Source: SIG622 sp045604705
GTDB taxonomy: Bacteria; Bacillota; Clostridia; Oscillospirales; CAG-382
Assembly: GCA_045604705.1 (NCBI GenBank)
Contig: JAZUOO010000012.1
Coordinates: 1 to 64,000 of the forward strand
Reading direction: 5' to 3'
Length of the DNA stretch: 64,000 nt
The notes under the pieces were generated by a model. The model made no database searches. It was not told the origin of the DNA and was given only the letters and a program-made list of their open reading frames with translations. Both the position numbers and the translations under genes were made by a program. Below are positions 25,092 through 33,100 of this stretch, in pieces; position 1 is the stretch's first letter, and each line of letters opens with the position of its first letter.

Positions 25092-26153
25092 CTATTTTTT
25101 ATCAGCAATTGTCGCTTTGACACTAACATCGGGCAGAATGGAAAGTTCATGTCTCAGCGATTCAATTTCATTTACCGGAGCATCAATTGTTACATTTATT
25201 ATGTATACTCCACCTTTGTTGTATGGCATTCCCATTCTTCCTATTATACAGTTTGAGTATTTAGAGAATATATCATTGATTTTACCGCTCAAATCGTAGT
25301 CGGAAAATATAGCGGAAATAACGGCTATCGCATTTTTGTTTGAGTATGCAATATCATCAATCTTGTTTTCAGCGAGTCGAACCGGCAAGATGCTTTTATA
25401 AATGTTGCCCGTGGTTTCTATTTCGCTGATTACAGTATTAACTCCAAAAGCATTCCTTATTATTTCTTCGGTTACAATTTTTTGTGTGTCTCCGAAAATA
25501 GTTTTACCACCCTTATGAAGTATAAGAGACTTATTTGCTCTTGTCAGAGCGTGTTCCGGGTAGTGCGTGTTGAAAATTACACACATTCCCCTTGAAGCAA
25601 GAGCGTTGAGTGTGTCGAGTACTATAAGTTGATTTCTGAAGTCCAGATTTGATTCCGGTTCATCAAGTATAAGAAGCTTCGGTTCGGAGACAAGCGCCCT
25701 CGCTATTAAAACCATTTGGAATTCGCCGCCACTCATTTTATTGCATTTCTTTTCAAGAAGGTGAGATATCCCCAGTGACTTTGCAATATCGGCAGCCTTT
25801 TGATAATCCTTTTCCGACGGCGATGAAAATATACCAATCTTTGATGCCATTCCCAGAAGTATCATTTCCTGTGCACTCAGCGAGGAAGAATTTCCCTTTG
25901 CCTGAGGAACATATGAAACCTTACTCCATAGTGCTTTTGATGGCAACTTATAAATATCAGTTCCGTCAAGGTAATTTTTTCCATCGTTGAATTTCAGGAA
26001 TCCCATAATACATCTGAGCATTGTAGTTTTACCGGCACCATTTGGTCCAAGAATTGCAATAATATCTCCTCCGTTTGCCTGGAAATTTAAATTGTCAATT
26101 ATTTTCTTGTTTTTATCGTACGAGAAAGAAGCGTTTTCAATTTTTAAAAGCAT
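25092..26153 (-). CDS. FecE/BtuD-type ABC ATPase fused to a TM1266-like ACT domain
   Basis: Residues 1-250 form an ABC importer ATPase: Walker A GPNGAGKTT (36-44), signature MSGGEFQM, Walker B LLILDEPESNLD and a switch His in FNTHYPEHA. After a linker, residues about 274-350 form a separate domain (AVISAIFSDY ... IIGRMGMPYNKGGVYIINVTI ... LPDVSVKATI). From memory this closely resembles the stand-alone ACT-like 'iron-only hydrogenase system regulator' (TM1266 family). Such a fusion would tie transport to the hydrogenase-maturation state. It lies 23 bases after the permease gene and 10 bases before hydE. Confidence 0.88.
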   Translation of the reverse strand: MLLKIENASFSYDKNKKIIDNLNFQANGGDIIAILGPNGAGKTTMLRCIMGFLKFNDGKNYLDGTDIYKLPSKALWSKVSYVPQAKGNSSSLSAQEMILLGMASKIGIFSSPSEKDYQKAADIAKSLGISHLLEKKCNKMSGGEFQMVLIARALVSEPKLLILDEPESNLDFRNQLIVLDTLNALASRGMCVIFNTHYPEHALTRANKSLILHKGGKTIFGDTQKIVTEEIIRNAFGVNTVISEIETTGNIYKSILPVRLAENKIDDIAYSNKNAIAVISAIFSDYDLSGKINDIFSKYSNCIIGRMGMPYNKGGVYIINVTIDAPVNEIESLRHELSILPDVSVKATIADKK

Positions 26154-26176
26154 ATTACCATTCCTTTCGGAATTAT

Positions 26177-27199
26177 TTAGTGCCCGAAGCCCTGAGTTTT
26201 TCTCATGAGAATAATGAAGAAAGGTGCTCCGATTATAGCAGTTAATACAGATAGAGGAAGCCCTGCGGAAGTAATTGTTCTTGCAAGTGTATCTACAATA
26301 ACCATGAATGCAGAACCGAATAAAGCACAGGCGGGAAGTATTTTCACATGATTGTTACCAAATTTCATTCTGCAGATATGTGGAACAAGAAGACCAACCC
26401 AGCCAACCTGACCACTCATTGATACACATGATGCCGTAATCATTGTTGCACATATAATGACAATTGTTCGAAGTAGCCTCACATTAACACCGCTTGAAAT
26501 GATTTCATCATCGCTAAGTGGCAGAAGATTCAACCTCCAGCGAAGCAACAGCAGAACAAATATACCGATAAGAATTACCGGAATGCCTAGCGAAAGACTT
26601 TCGTAGCTTGCCGAATTAAAACTTCCCATCAGCCAATATTCAATGGCAGGTAATTGACTTTCTGTATCGGCAGTATATTTTACAAGTGTAATCAAAGCCG
26701 AAAATAACGATCCGATCATTATACCGCCAAGCACGACTCCGCCTAGTCCCTGTTTGTTTTTTCCGGTACCTGCAATCACTGTCAGAATTACAGCTGTAAG
26801 CCCCATAACGAACGACATAATTTGTATTCCCGGTAGATTAAACCCGAACAGTAACGAGAGTGCGGCACCGAATGATGATCCTGACGCCACTCCCAATGTG
26901 TCCGGTGTTGCAAGAGGATTTGAAAACAGACTCTGAAAAACACAGCCCGAAACTGATAACCCCGCACCTACGAGCAGAGCAAGAAGTATTCTCGGTAATC
27001 TGTTATGCCAAAGTATATATTCTATTCTTGCGTTTTCCTCAACGGAATCTGTGAATTTTGAAATAATTGATGATAAAATTTCATCGGGTGTAACTTTAAA
27101 TGTTCCCGTTCCCAAGGCTATTATAGATACTATAATTGGCAAGACAATCAGTATCGAGATCCAAAATAACGAAAGCTTTCCACGATTTTTCTTTTTCAT
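26177..27199 (-). CDS. FecCD/BtuC-type ABC importer permease
   Basis: A 340-residue type II importer permease with about ten helices. The family block GLLVPHICRM ends the seventh helix region and the coupling loop follows (FGNNHVKILPACALFGSAFMV). Such permeases import iron chelates, haem, cobalamin or, in the Mol system, molybdate. It is the first gene of the operon and starts with AAGGAGCC directly after a terminator-like hairpin, so it is the gene most directly controlled by the leader. It pairs with the downstream ATPase and the distant binding protein. Confidence 0.93.
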   Translation of the reverse strand: MKKKNRGKLSLFWISILIVLPIIVSIIALGTGTFKVTPDEILSSIISKFTDSVEENARIEYILWHNRLPRILLALLVGAGLSVSGCVFQSLFSNPLATPDTLGVASGSSFGAALSLLFGFNLPGIQIMSFVMGLTAVILTVIAGTGKNKQGLGGVVLGGIMIGSLFSALITLVKYTADTESQLPAIEYWLMGSFNSASYESLSLGIPVILIGIFVLLLLRWRLNLLPLSDDEIISSGVNVRLLRTIVIICATMITASCVSMSGQVGWVGLLVPHICRMKFGNNHVKILPACALFGSAFMVIVDTLARTITSAGLPLSVLTAIIGAPFFIILMRKTQGFGH

Positions 27200-27211
27200 T
27201 TCAGGCTCCTT

Positions 27212-27249
27212 AAAAAAATAACCGAACTCCGCATGGGCAGAGTACGGTC
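27212..27249 (-). terminator. Attenuator-type terminator in the operon leader
   Basis: Reading leftward, arms CCGTACTC and GAGTTCGG (with single mismatches) close a stem around CCCATG, followed by TTATTTTTTT. The run of T ends only a few bases before the ribosome binding site of the permease gene. A terminator placed between promoter and first gene is the mark of attenuation or a riboswitch. Confidence 0.75.
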
Positions 27250-27352
27250 ATCACAGTAATATTATAACATATCTATATGCTGTTTATTTTTCTGTAATTT
27301 AAACCGAAACCTTTCACCCGGATATATATCTTCATGTCAGGCAGTAGTTTGT
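27250..27352 (-). ncRNA. Candidate structured leader RNA of the nitrogenase-like operon
   Basis: About 100 bases between the inferred transcription start and the terminator hairpin. Visible blocks include GGGTGAAAGG within a CCG...CGG hairpin, a TACAG/CTGTG pairing that encloses an AT-rich arm, and GTGATGACCG leading into the terminator. I cannot match it confidently to cobalamin, molybdenum-cofactor, TPP or other known riboswitches. A metal- or cofactor-sensing riboswitch would fit the genes downstream, but that is an inference. Confidence 0.45.
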
Positions 27353-27358
27353 ATTTTG

Positions 27359-27387
27359 ATTATACCATAGGGTTGTTAAAAAAGTAA
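27359..27387 (-). promoter_or_regulatory. Promoter of the eight-gene operon
   Basis: Reading leftward: TTACTT (27387-27382), a 17-base spacer and a perfect TATAAT (27364-27359). The transcript would start about 150 bases before the permease start codon, leaving room for the structured leader. Confidence 0.6.
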
Positions 27388-27419
27388 CAGAATACTATTT
27401 CCTATCTGTAAAATAGGAA

Positions 27420-27878
27420 TCACGCGTTATAAGAAAATGTCATGTTTGTCCAATTATCGAGAACAGCCAAATATCTTTCAGCTTCATAGTGAGCAAGACT
27501 CAAATCAAGCGTTCTGTAGTTTCCGCATTCAATTTCAGAATTACCGAAAACTTCGCCATTGTAATCAATAATCTCTTTTAATACTTTCTTTATCTCCTCA
27601 AATACGCGCACATGATCGGCATTTCTGATAAGAAGATAAAAACCCGTCTGACAACCCATGGGACCGAAATAGATTACATCATTAGAAATAGGGGAGTTCC
27701 TTATAAATGTCGCAAACATATGCTCCATTGTATGCATCGCACCGACTCCGATATAATCACCCGAATTGGGTTTTCTCATTCGTAAATCGTAAGTAGTAAT
27801 GTCGTCGTCTATCCTTGAAATATACATTCCTTCAGCTATTTTTGTATGATCAACAGTAAAACTTGTAATTTTTTTCAT
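27420..27878 (-). CDS. luxS: S-ribosylhomocysteine lyase LuxS
   Basis: Cleaves S-ribosylhomocysteine to homocysteine and DPD, the precursor of autoinducer-2, in the activated methyl cycle. The metal ligands His49 and His53 with catalytic Glu52 lie in HTMEHMFATF; Cys76 lies in GPMGCQTGF; the third metal ligand is Cys118 in IECGNYRTLDL. The 152 residues match the family. A weak hairpin (TTCCTAT/ATAGGAA) follows its stop. It is preceded closely by the peroxiredoxin gene. Confidence 0.97.
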   Translation of the reverse strand: MKKITSFTVDHTKIAEGMYISRIDDDITTYDLRMRKPNSGDYIGVGAMHTMEHMFATFIRNSPISNDVIYFGPMGCQTGFYLLIRNADHVRVFEEIKKVLKEIIDYNGEVFGNSEIECGNYRTLDLSLAHYEAERYLAVLDNWTNMTFSYNA

Positions 27879-27891
27879 TGTGGTTCATCCT

Positions 27892-28353
27892 TTACTTTAT
27901 TCCGAGGTATTCCAAAACTTCATAAACATGACCGTCTGCTTTAACTTTTTCGAAAATTTTTTCAACGTTTCCGTCTTCATTTATTATATATGTTGTTCTT
28001 ACAATCCCCATTGAGACCTTGCCGCACATTTTCTTTTCCTGCCATACGCCGTAATCCTCTATAACATCCTTTTCGGGATTGGAAAGAAGTATAAAAGGAA
28101 GTGAATATTTCTGCGTAAACTTTGCATGAGAATTTGCACTGTCTTTATTAATTCCCATAACTACAACATTATTTTTCTCAAACTTTTCAAAATGTTCCGC
28201 AAATCCCAAAGCCTGTTTCGTGCACCCCGCCGTTGAATCCTTGGGGTAAAAATACAGCACCACTTTCTTGCCGCGGAAATCACTAAGTGTATATTCTTTT
28301 CCGTCTGCGGCGATAAGCTTAAAATCGGGAGCTTTTGTGTTTACACTTATCAT
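27892..28353 (-). CDS. bcp: Thioredoxin-dependent peroxiredoxin, Bcp/PrxQ type
   Basis: A 153-residue peroxiredoxin that reduces hydroperoxides. The peroxidatic Cys44 lies in KDSTAGCTKQAL and the conserved Arg in SMGIVRTTYII. The usual resolving Cys five residues later is Ala, so it may use another cysteine (about 108, KKMCGK) or an external thiol. It lies 13 bases before luxS, probably on one transcript, and complements the flavodiiron protein in oxygen defence. Confidence 0.94.
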   Translation of the reverse strand: MISVNTKAPDFKLIAADGKEYTLSDFRGKKVVLYFYPKDSTAGCTKQALGFAEHFEKFEKNNVVVMGINKDSANSHAKFTQKYSLPFILLSNPEKDVIEDYGVWQEKKMCGKVSMGIVRTTYIINEDGNVEKIFEKVKADGHVYEVLEYLGIK

Positions 28354-28371
28354 AAATTCATTCCTTTCAGA

Positions 28372-28878
28372 TTATTTTGCGTTACATTTTTCCATAAGAA
28401 AATCAATAAATTCGCTATTGGTTGCATTTTTAAAACAGTCTTTTTTCACAAATAACAGTTTTTTGTTTTCTCTGAGAATTATTATATACAGATTTTTTGA
28501 TTCGCTGACACCACCAATATCGGAATAATTAAATGAAACCGAATTGTTTGGCTCGGTAACGGTAAATCCATTTTCGTTGAAAGTTGTTTTTTTCCAGAAA
28601 ACACCCTTTTTATCAACGAGAGTTGGCAGCTGTCTTTTATAGATCTTTCTTGCTTTCATCGGAATACCAAAGTAACCGCTGAACAAGAGAATTGCCGAAA
28701 GAACAAACCATAGTACTCCCATTATGTAATTTTTTCCGATTATCATTACACATGCGCTGACAGCAAGTAAAACCATTGCGGCGGTATACATAATATATCT
28801 TGCGGCGGGAATCATCTTCTTTATTACTTCGACATATAATCCCTCGGACATCTCAAAATAATTTTCGTATTTATCCAT
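28372..28878 (-). CDS. YcxB-like membrane protein
   Basis: A 168-residue protein with two hydrophobic helices near residues 27-46 and 50-70, followed by a basic linker and a small C-terminal domain (YSDIGGVSESKNLYIIILRENKKLLFVKKDCF) that matches the YcxB-like C-terminal pattern. Such proteins are common in Firmicutes and their role is unknown. It lies 18 bases before the peroxiredoxin gene. Confidence 0.7.
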   Translation of the reverse strand: MDKYENYFEMSEGLYVEVIKKMIPAARYIMYTAAMVLLAVSACVMIIGKNYIMGVLWFVLSAILLFSGYFGIPMKARKIYKRQLPTLVDKKGVFWKKTTFNENGFTVTEPNNSVSFNYSDIGGVSESKNLYIIILRENKKLLFVKKDCFKNATNSEFIDFLMEKCNAK

Positions 28879-28986
28879 ATAATATTCAGCCCTTTCATTT
28901 TTTTATATTTTACCACAAAAATTTTAATTTTTCAAGAGGTAAACAAAAAAGAATACGCAGATTTCTCCGCGTACTCTGTAAGATTA

Positions 28987-29772
28987 TTATCCTATAAATA
29001 ACTGGGACCAATAATATGTGCCGTTTTTGTAATAGACTCCGACACCTAATTCGGTGTAGTTTCCGTTGAGTATATTTGCTCTGTGTCCGGATGAATTCAT
29101 CCAGGCGTTCATGACCTCCTGTGCAGTTCTTTGACCGTAAGCTACGTTTTCTCCTGCAGTTCTGTATGAAACTCCGTATTCGGAAAGTACGGTTGTCCAA
29201 CTGCTGCCGTTGGGTCTTGTGTGCGAAAAGCTTGATGCCTGTTCCTGTGCTCGTTTTGCAGCAGCAGAATTAAGTGCGGAATTTGTTGCAGTCACGGGAC
29301 GCAGACCGTTGGCGGTCCTTTCCTTGTTTACAAGATCAATAATCTGTTGTTGGATACTGCTGTTAGTAGTGCCTTGGTTTGCGTTCTGATCATTATTAGG
29401 AACATTTTCCTGTACATTGTCGTCTGTTTCAGGCTTTGAGGGCATACCCGGTATTATTGTACCATTTCCAGAATTATCACCATTGTTTCCGTTGTCGGGA
29501 TTTTGCCCCTGGTCACCGTTTGTACCGGGGAAACAGTCAGACCAATCGAAATATTTGACTTCACAATCCTTTAGCAGCTCCTGAATAATCTTATCATCAT
29601 TACAGATAGTTCCAATTGAAACAGGTGTGGTAAATCTGCAATTTGAGGATTCCTTTAAGCGAGCTGCATAGCTTTCAAAGGAATATGTACAGTTGGTAGT
29701 CGCATTTGCACTAACCGAAAGTATAGCCGTGGAAAAAACTGAAACGGCTGCTATAGAAAGAATCTTTTTCAT
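28987..29772 (-). CDS. Secreted CAP/SCP domain protein, YkwD type
   Basis: A 261-residue secreted protein. A signal peptide (MKKILSIAAVSVFSTAILS..., cut near ANA) leads to a Cys-containing N-terminal region (25-90), an Asn/Gly-rich linker (90-125) and a CAP domain (135-261). The CAP motifs include LVNKERTANGLRPV, SSFSHTRPNGSSW, GENVAYG, VMNAWMNSSGHRANIL and ELGVGVYY. YkwD-type proteins are widespread in spore formers and their biochemical role is unclear. The start follows GGAGGTATAA. Confidence 0.9.
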   Translation of the reverse strand: MKKILSIAAVSVFSTAILSVSANATTNCTYSFESYAARLKESSNCRFTTPVSIGTICNDDKIIQELLKDCEVKYFDWSDCFPGTNGDQGQNPDNGNNGDNSGNGTIIPGMPSKPETDDNVQENVPNNDQNANQGTTNSSIQQQIIDLVNKERTANGLRPVTATNSALNSAAAKRAQEQASSFSHTRPNGSSWTTVLSEYGVSYRTAGENVAYGQRTAQEVMNAWMNSSGHRANILNGNYTELGVGVYYKNGTYYWSQLFIG

Positions 29773-30143
29773 AATTTATACCTCCTTTCTTTCTATGCCT
29801 TAATTATACATAAATGTAAAAGTAATTTCAACGCAAAATGATTTCCATTAAAAACGTAATTTTCCAATACAACATAATTATGTAATATTGTAATTAATTT
29901 TGATTATTTGCTATCGAACATAAAAACAGTATATTTAGTTTTCTTATTGTCATTTTTGATATGTTTTAACAAATATTACCATTATTTCCATTTATTTTTG
30001 ATAAATTTCATAAATTTTCATCATATTAGGGTTATTTGTTTACAACAAAAACTATTGAAAATGAAAAATGTGGTATATAATTTTAGTAACTGAATGGCAT
30101 TAGCATACAGTGCCGTTCAAATAAAATTTTTTTGGAGGACTTT
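29773..30143. other. Divergent AT-rich intergenic region
   Basis: About 370 bases between the leftward CAP gene and the rightward giant surface protein. It is extremely AT-rich. A possible promoter for the rightward gene is TTGAAA (30055-30060) and TATAAT (30076-30081), but the 15-base spacer is short. GGCATTAGCA...GTGCCG in the leader may form a small hairpin. Nothing else is recognised. Confidence 0.4.
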
Positions 30144-33100
30144 ATGAAGTATCTCAATTTCAAACGACCCCTTGCGGTCATACTGGCGTCTCTTCTGATT
30201 TTCAGCTCCGTTACTTTCGTGGCGTCGGCTCAGGAAAATGAAGAACCCACAACACCCGTTATTACTTATACTTTCCGCGGAGGAAGTAGCGAAGACAACG
30301 GAACCGGCGACTATGTTGTCGAAGTTCTCGCAAACGGAGGTCTTATCAACACAGGTTATGTTGAATTGACCTATAACACAGATCTATATTCAGATGCAGT
30401 ATTCAAGTTTGCGGAAAATATTAAAGATGCAAGCTTCTATTGGAATGTAGAGAACTCAGATGGAACGATCGGTGTAGGCTTTATGTCTGCGGCAGGTCTA
30501 TCTAATGAAGATGCAGGTCTTTTTGCTGACATTGAAAACCCCAGTACAAATATCGCTTATATCGATGCAGATGGCGAAGACCTTGTAAAAATCGGTACAT
30601 TCACATTCACATTTGAAGATGGAAACACCTATGAAACTGCATTTACAACATTGAAAGCTCCAACAAGCAAAGTAGCTGTTGCAGATACAAAGGTTATTCC
30701 TCACTACACGGATAGCTTTTCTACTAAAAAACTGGATGCAGAAATCGAAGAAACAACAATGCTTGTTTTCACAGCTGATGACTTCGATGTTTCCGGCACT
30801 ACAACAACCTACAACGGTGAACCTCAGTCACCCACAGTTACATCCGATGTTGCAGATTTCACTCTTGCTCTCGGCGAAGATGAGCTTGAAGAGGTAACCG
30901 CTGCTGATACATACGCAATCAAGGTTGTTGATGTATCCGCCAAAGAGGGCTACTACTATTATGACGCAGATGAGATTGATCTTGGTAAGAATTTTGTAAT
31001 CGCAAGAGGCACAGATACAATTGATGCTCCTGTAGCTAATCCCGCTGAAGATGTATATATAAAGGACGGCTTCAATCCTCAGACCATCAAACTTTCATCA
31101 ACTGATTGGAAAGTAACCGACACAGATCTTCTTGATGCCGGTGAATACCAAATCAATGTTGAATTTGTTGGTAAACTTGATGAAAACATCGACTACACAG
31201 CAGGCACAGGTGTAACTTACGACGAAGAAAATGATAAGTACACAGCAAAGATTGCATTTGAAGTTACAAAAGCTGAAGGAAGTGTTCCCGCAATAGTAAC
31301 TCCCGATGCTGTTCCATATAACTCTGAAGTTGCTCAGACTGTAACAGGTTATGGCATTACTCTCGAAAATGATTGGGAATTTGTGGATAATACTACAGAA
31401 CTTTCAATCGGCGAAAATAAGGACATAGCAATTAAGTATGTTCCCGAAGATGTTACTAACTACACATATGAAGGTTACGACGAAGAACACGGCTATGTTC
31501 CCGGAACAGTTACCGTAACGCTTAACAAGGCAACCGGTACAGCTCCCGAAGCTCCCGTAGTTGTTACAGATGATCAGAGACGTGATTCTCTTGACGATGT
31601 GATCAAAGCTTCTGATCTTGTAACAACTGTAGGTGTTTGGTCTTATACAGATGCAGAGCTTATAACAGGCAATAACACAATCACATTTACATACAAGCCC
31701 GCTGATCAGGACGTGGTTGATTATGAAGGTCTTGAGAATTGGAATGATACAAGCAAACAGTTCGAATACGAAGTAACAGTTAAGGTTCTTGCTCCCTATT
31801 TCGACCCCAAGGATATTTATCCTCCTGAAAATCCTGCGGCTGTAAACTTTGAAGAAGGTAAAACCTTCACAGCAGTAGACTTTGCTCTTGCAAATGGTTG
31901 GACATATGCAGATGATTCATTTGAAATCACATCCGCAGGAACAACAGAAGATGTTAAGGTTCTCTATGCTATTCCCGAAGGATATGACGGTCTTGATCCC
32001 AAATATGAATATACAGTAGAAAACAATAACATTGTTTATTACGTTGACCTCACAGTCAACAAGATACCCGGTACAGTTGTAGAGCCTGTAGTTCCCGAAA
32101 CGTTAATATTTGATGGCGAAAACAAGAACATTTCTAAATATGTTGAGCTTGCGACTGGTTGGAGTTTCGCAGAAGACAAGACACTTGAATATGATGGAGT
32201 TAATAAAATCAAAGTTCAGTACACAGCTGATACCAAGAACTACACATGGGACGGCTATGACATTGAGGTTGCAGATTCTAATAACGGCTTGATTAGCAAG
32301 ACATTTGATGTTACATTCATTAGGAAGGATCTTGATACTTCAATATTCCCTCCCGTACTCGTAGAAGGCACAAACAATAAGACATTTGTTGAAGCAGGCT
32401 ACAAGTATAGCGACTTTGTTATCGCAACAAAAGGCTGGGAATATGATACTCCCGATGTTCCAATCACAGAAGCTACAACAGTACCTGCTAAGGTTAAGTA
32501 CGAAATCGGCGAAGACTATAAGATTCCTGCAGGTTCCGAATGGGAGGTTGAAGGAGATTATATAGTTGCAAATATAGCACTTACTGTTGTTAAAGCAGAT
32601 CTTCCCACAGCCGCTGCAGTTGCTACACCAATAGATGTACCATACGACAAAAATGAAAAGACTGTTGAAGTAACTCCTAATGAAGCTGATTACACCGGTC
32701 TTGGTGAAATAAGCGGTATTTCTTATGTGAAAGTGGTAGATGAGGATGAAATTCCCGTTGTCGGTAACCCTGTAAATGCGGGCACATATAATGTTGTTGT
32801 AACATTCGCAGATGGTACAAACTATAATGGCGGCACAATCACTCTTGAGGGTTACCTCACAATCAATAAGGCTGATGTTAAAAAAGACGTTGACTTTACA
32901 GTTAGTGATACATCACATGTATACGATGGCAAAGTCAAGACAGTAACAGTTACAAAAGTTAATGAAGAAATCGGTGCTCCCAATGTAGAGTACACAGGCG
33001 ATGTTGTAAATGTTGGAAAGTATACCTTCACAGTATCAGGTGATGCAACAGAAAATTATAATGGTTACACATTTGAATACACAAATGGCCTCGAAATCAC

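Noticed and set aside
27250..27352. Assigning the operon leader to a cobalamin or molybdenum-cofactor riboswitch
   Set aside because: GGTGAAAGG recalls the cobalamin core, and the gene content recalls molybdenum systems, but the rest of both consensus patterns is not visible.
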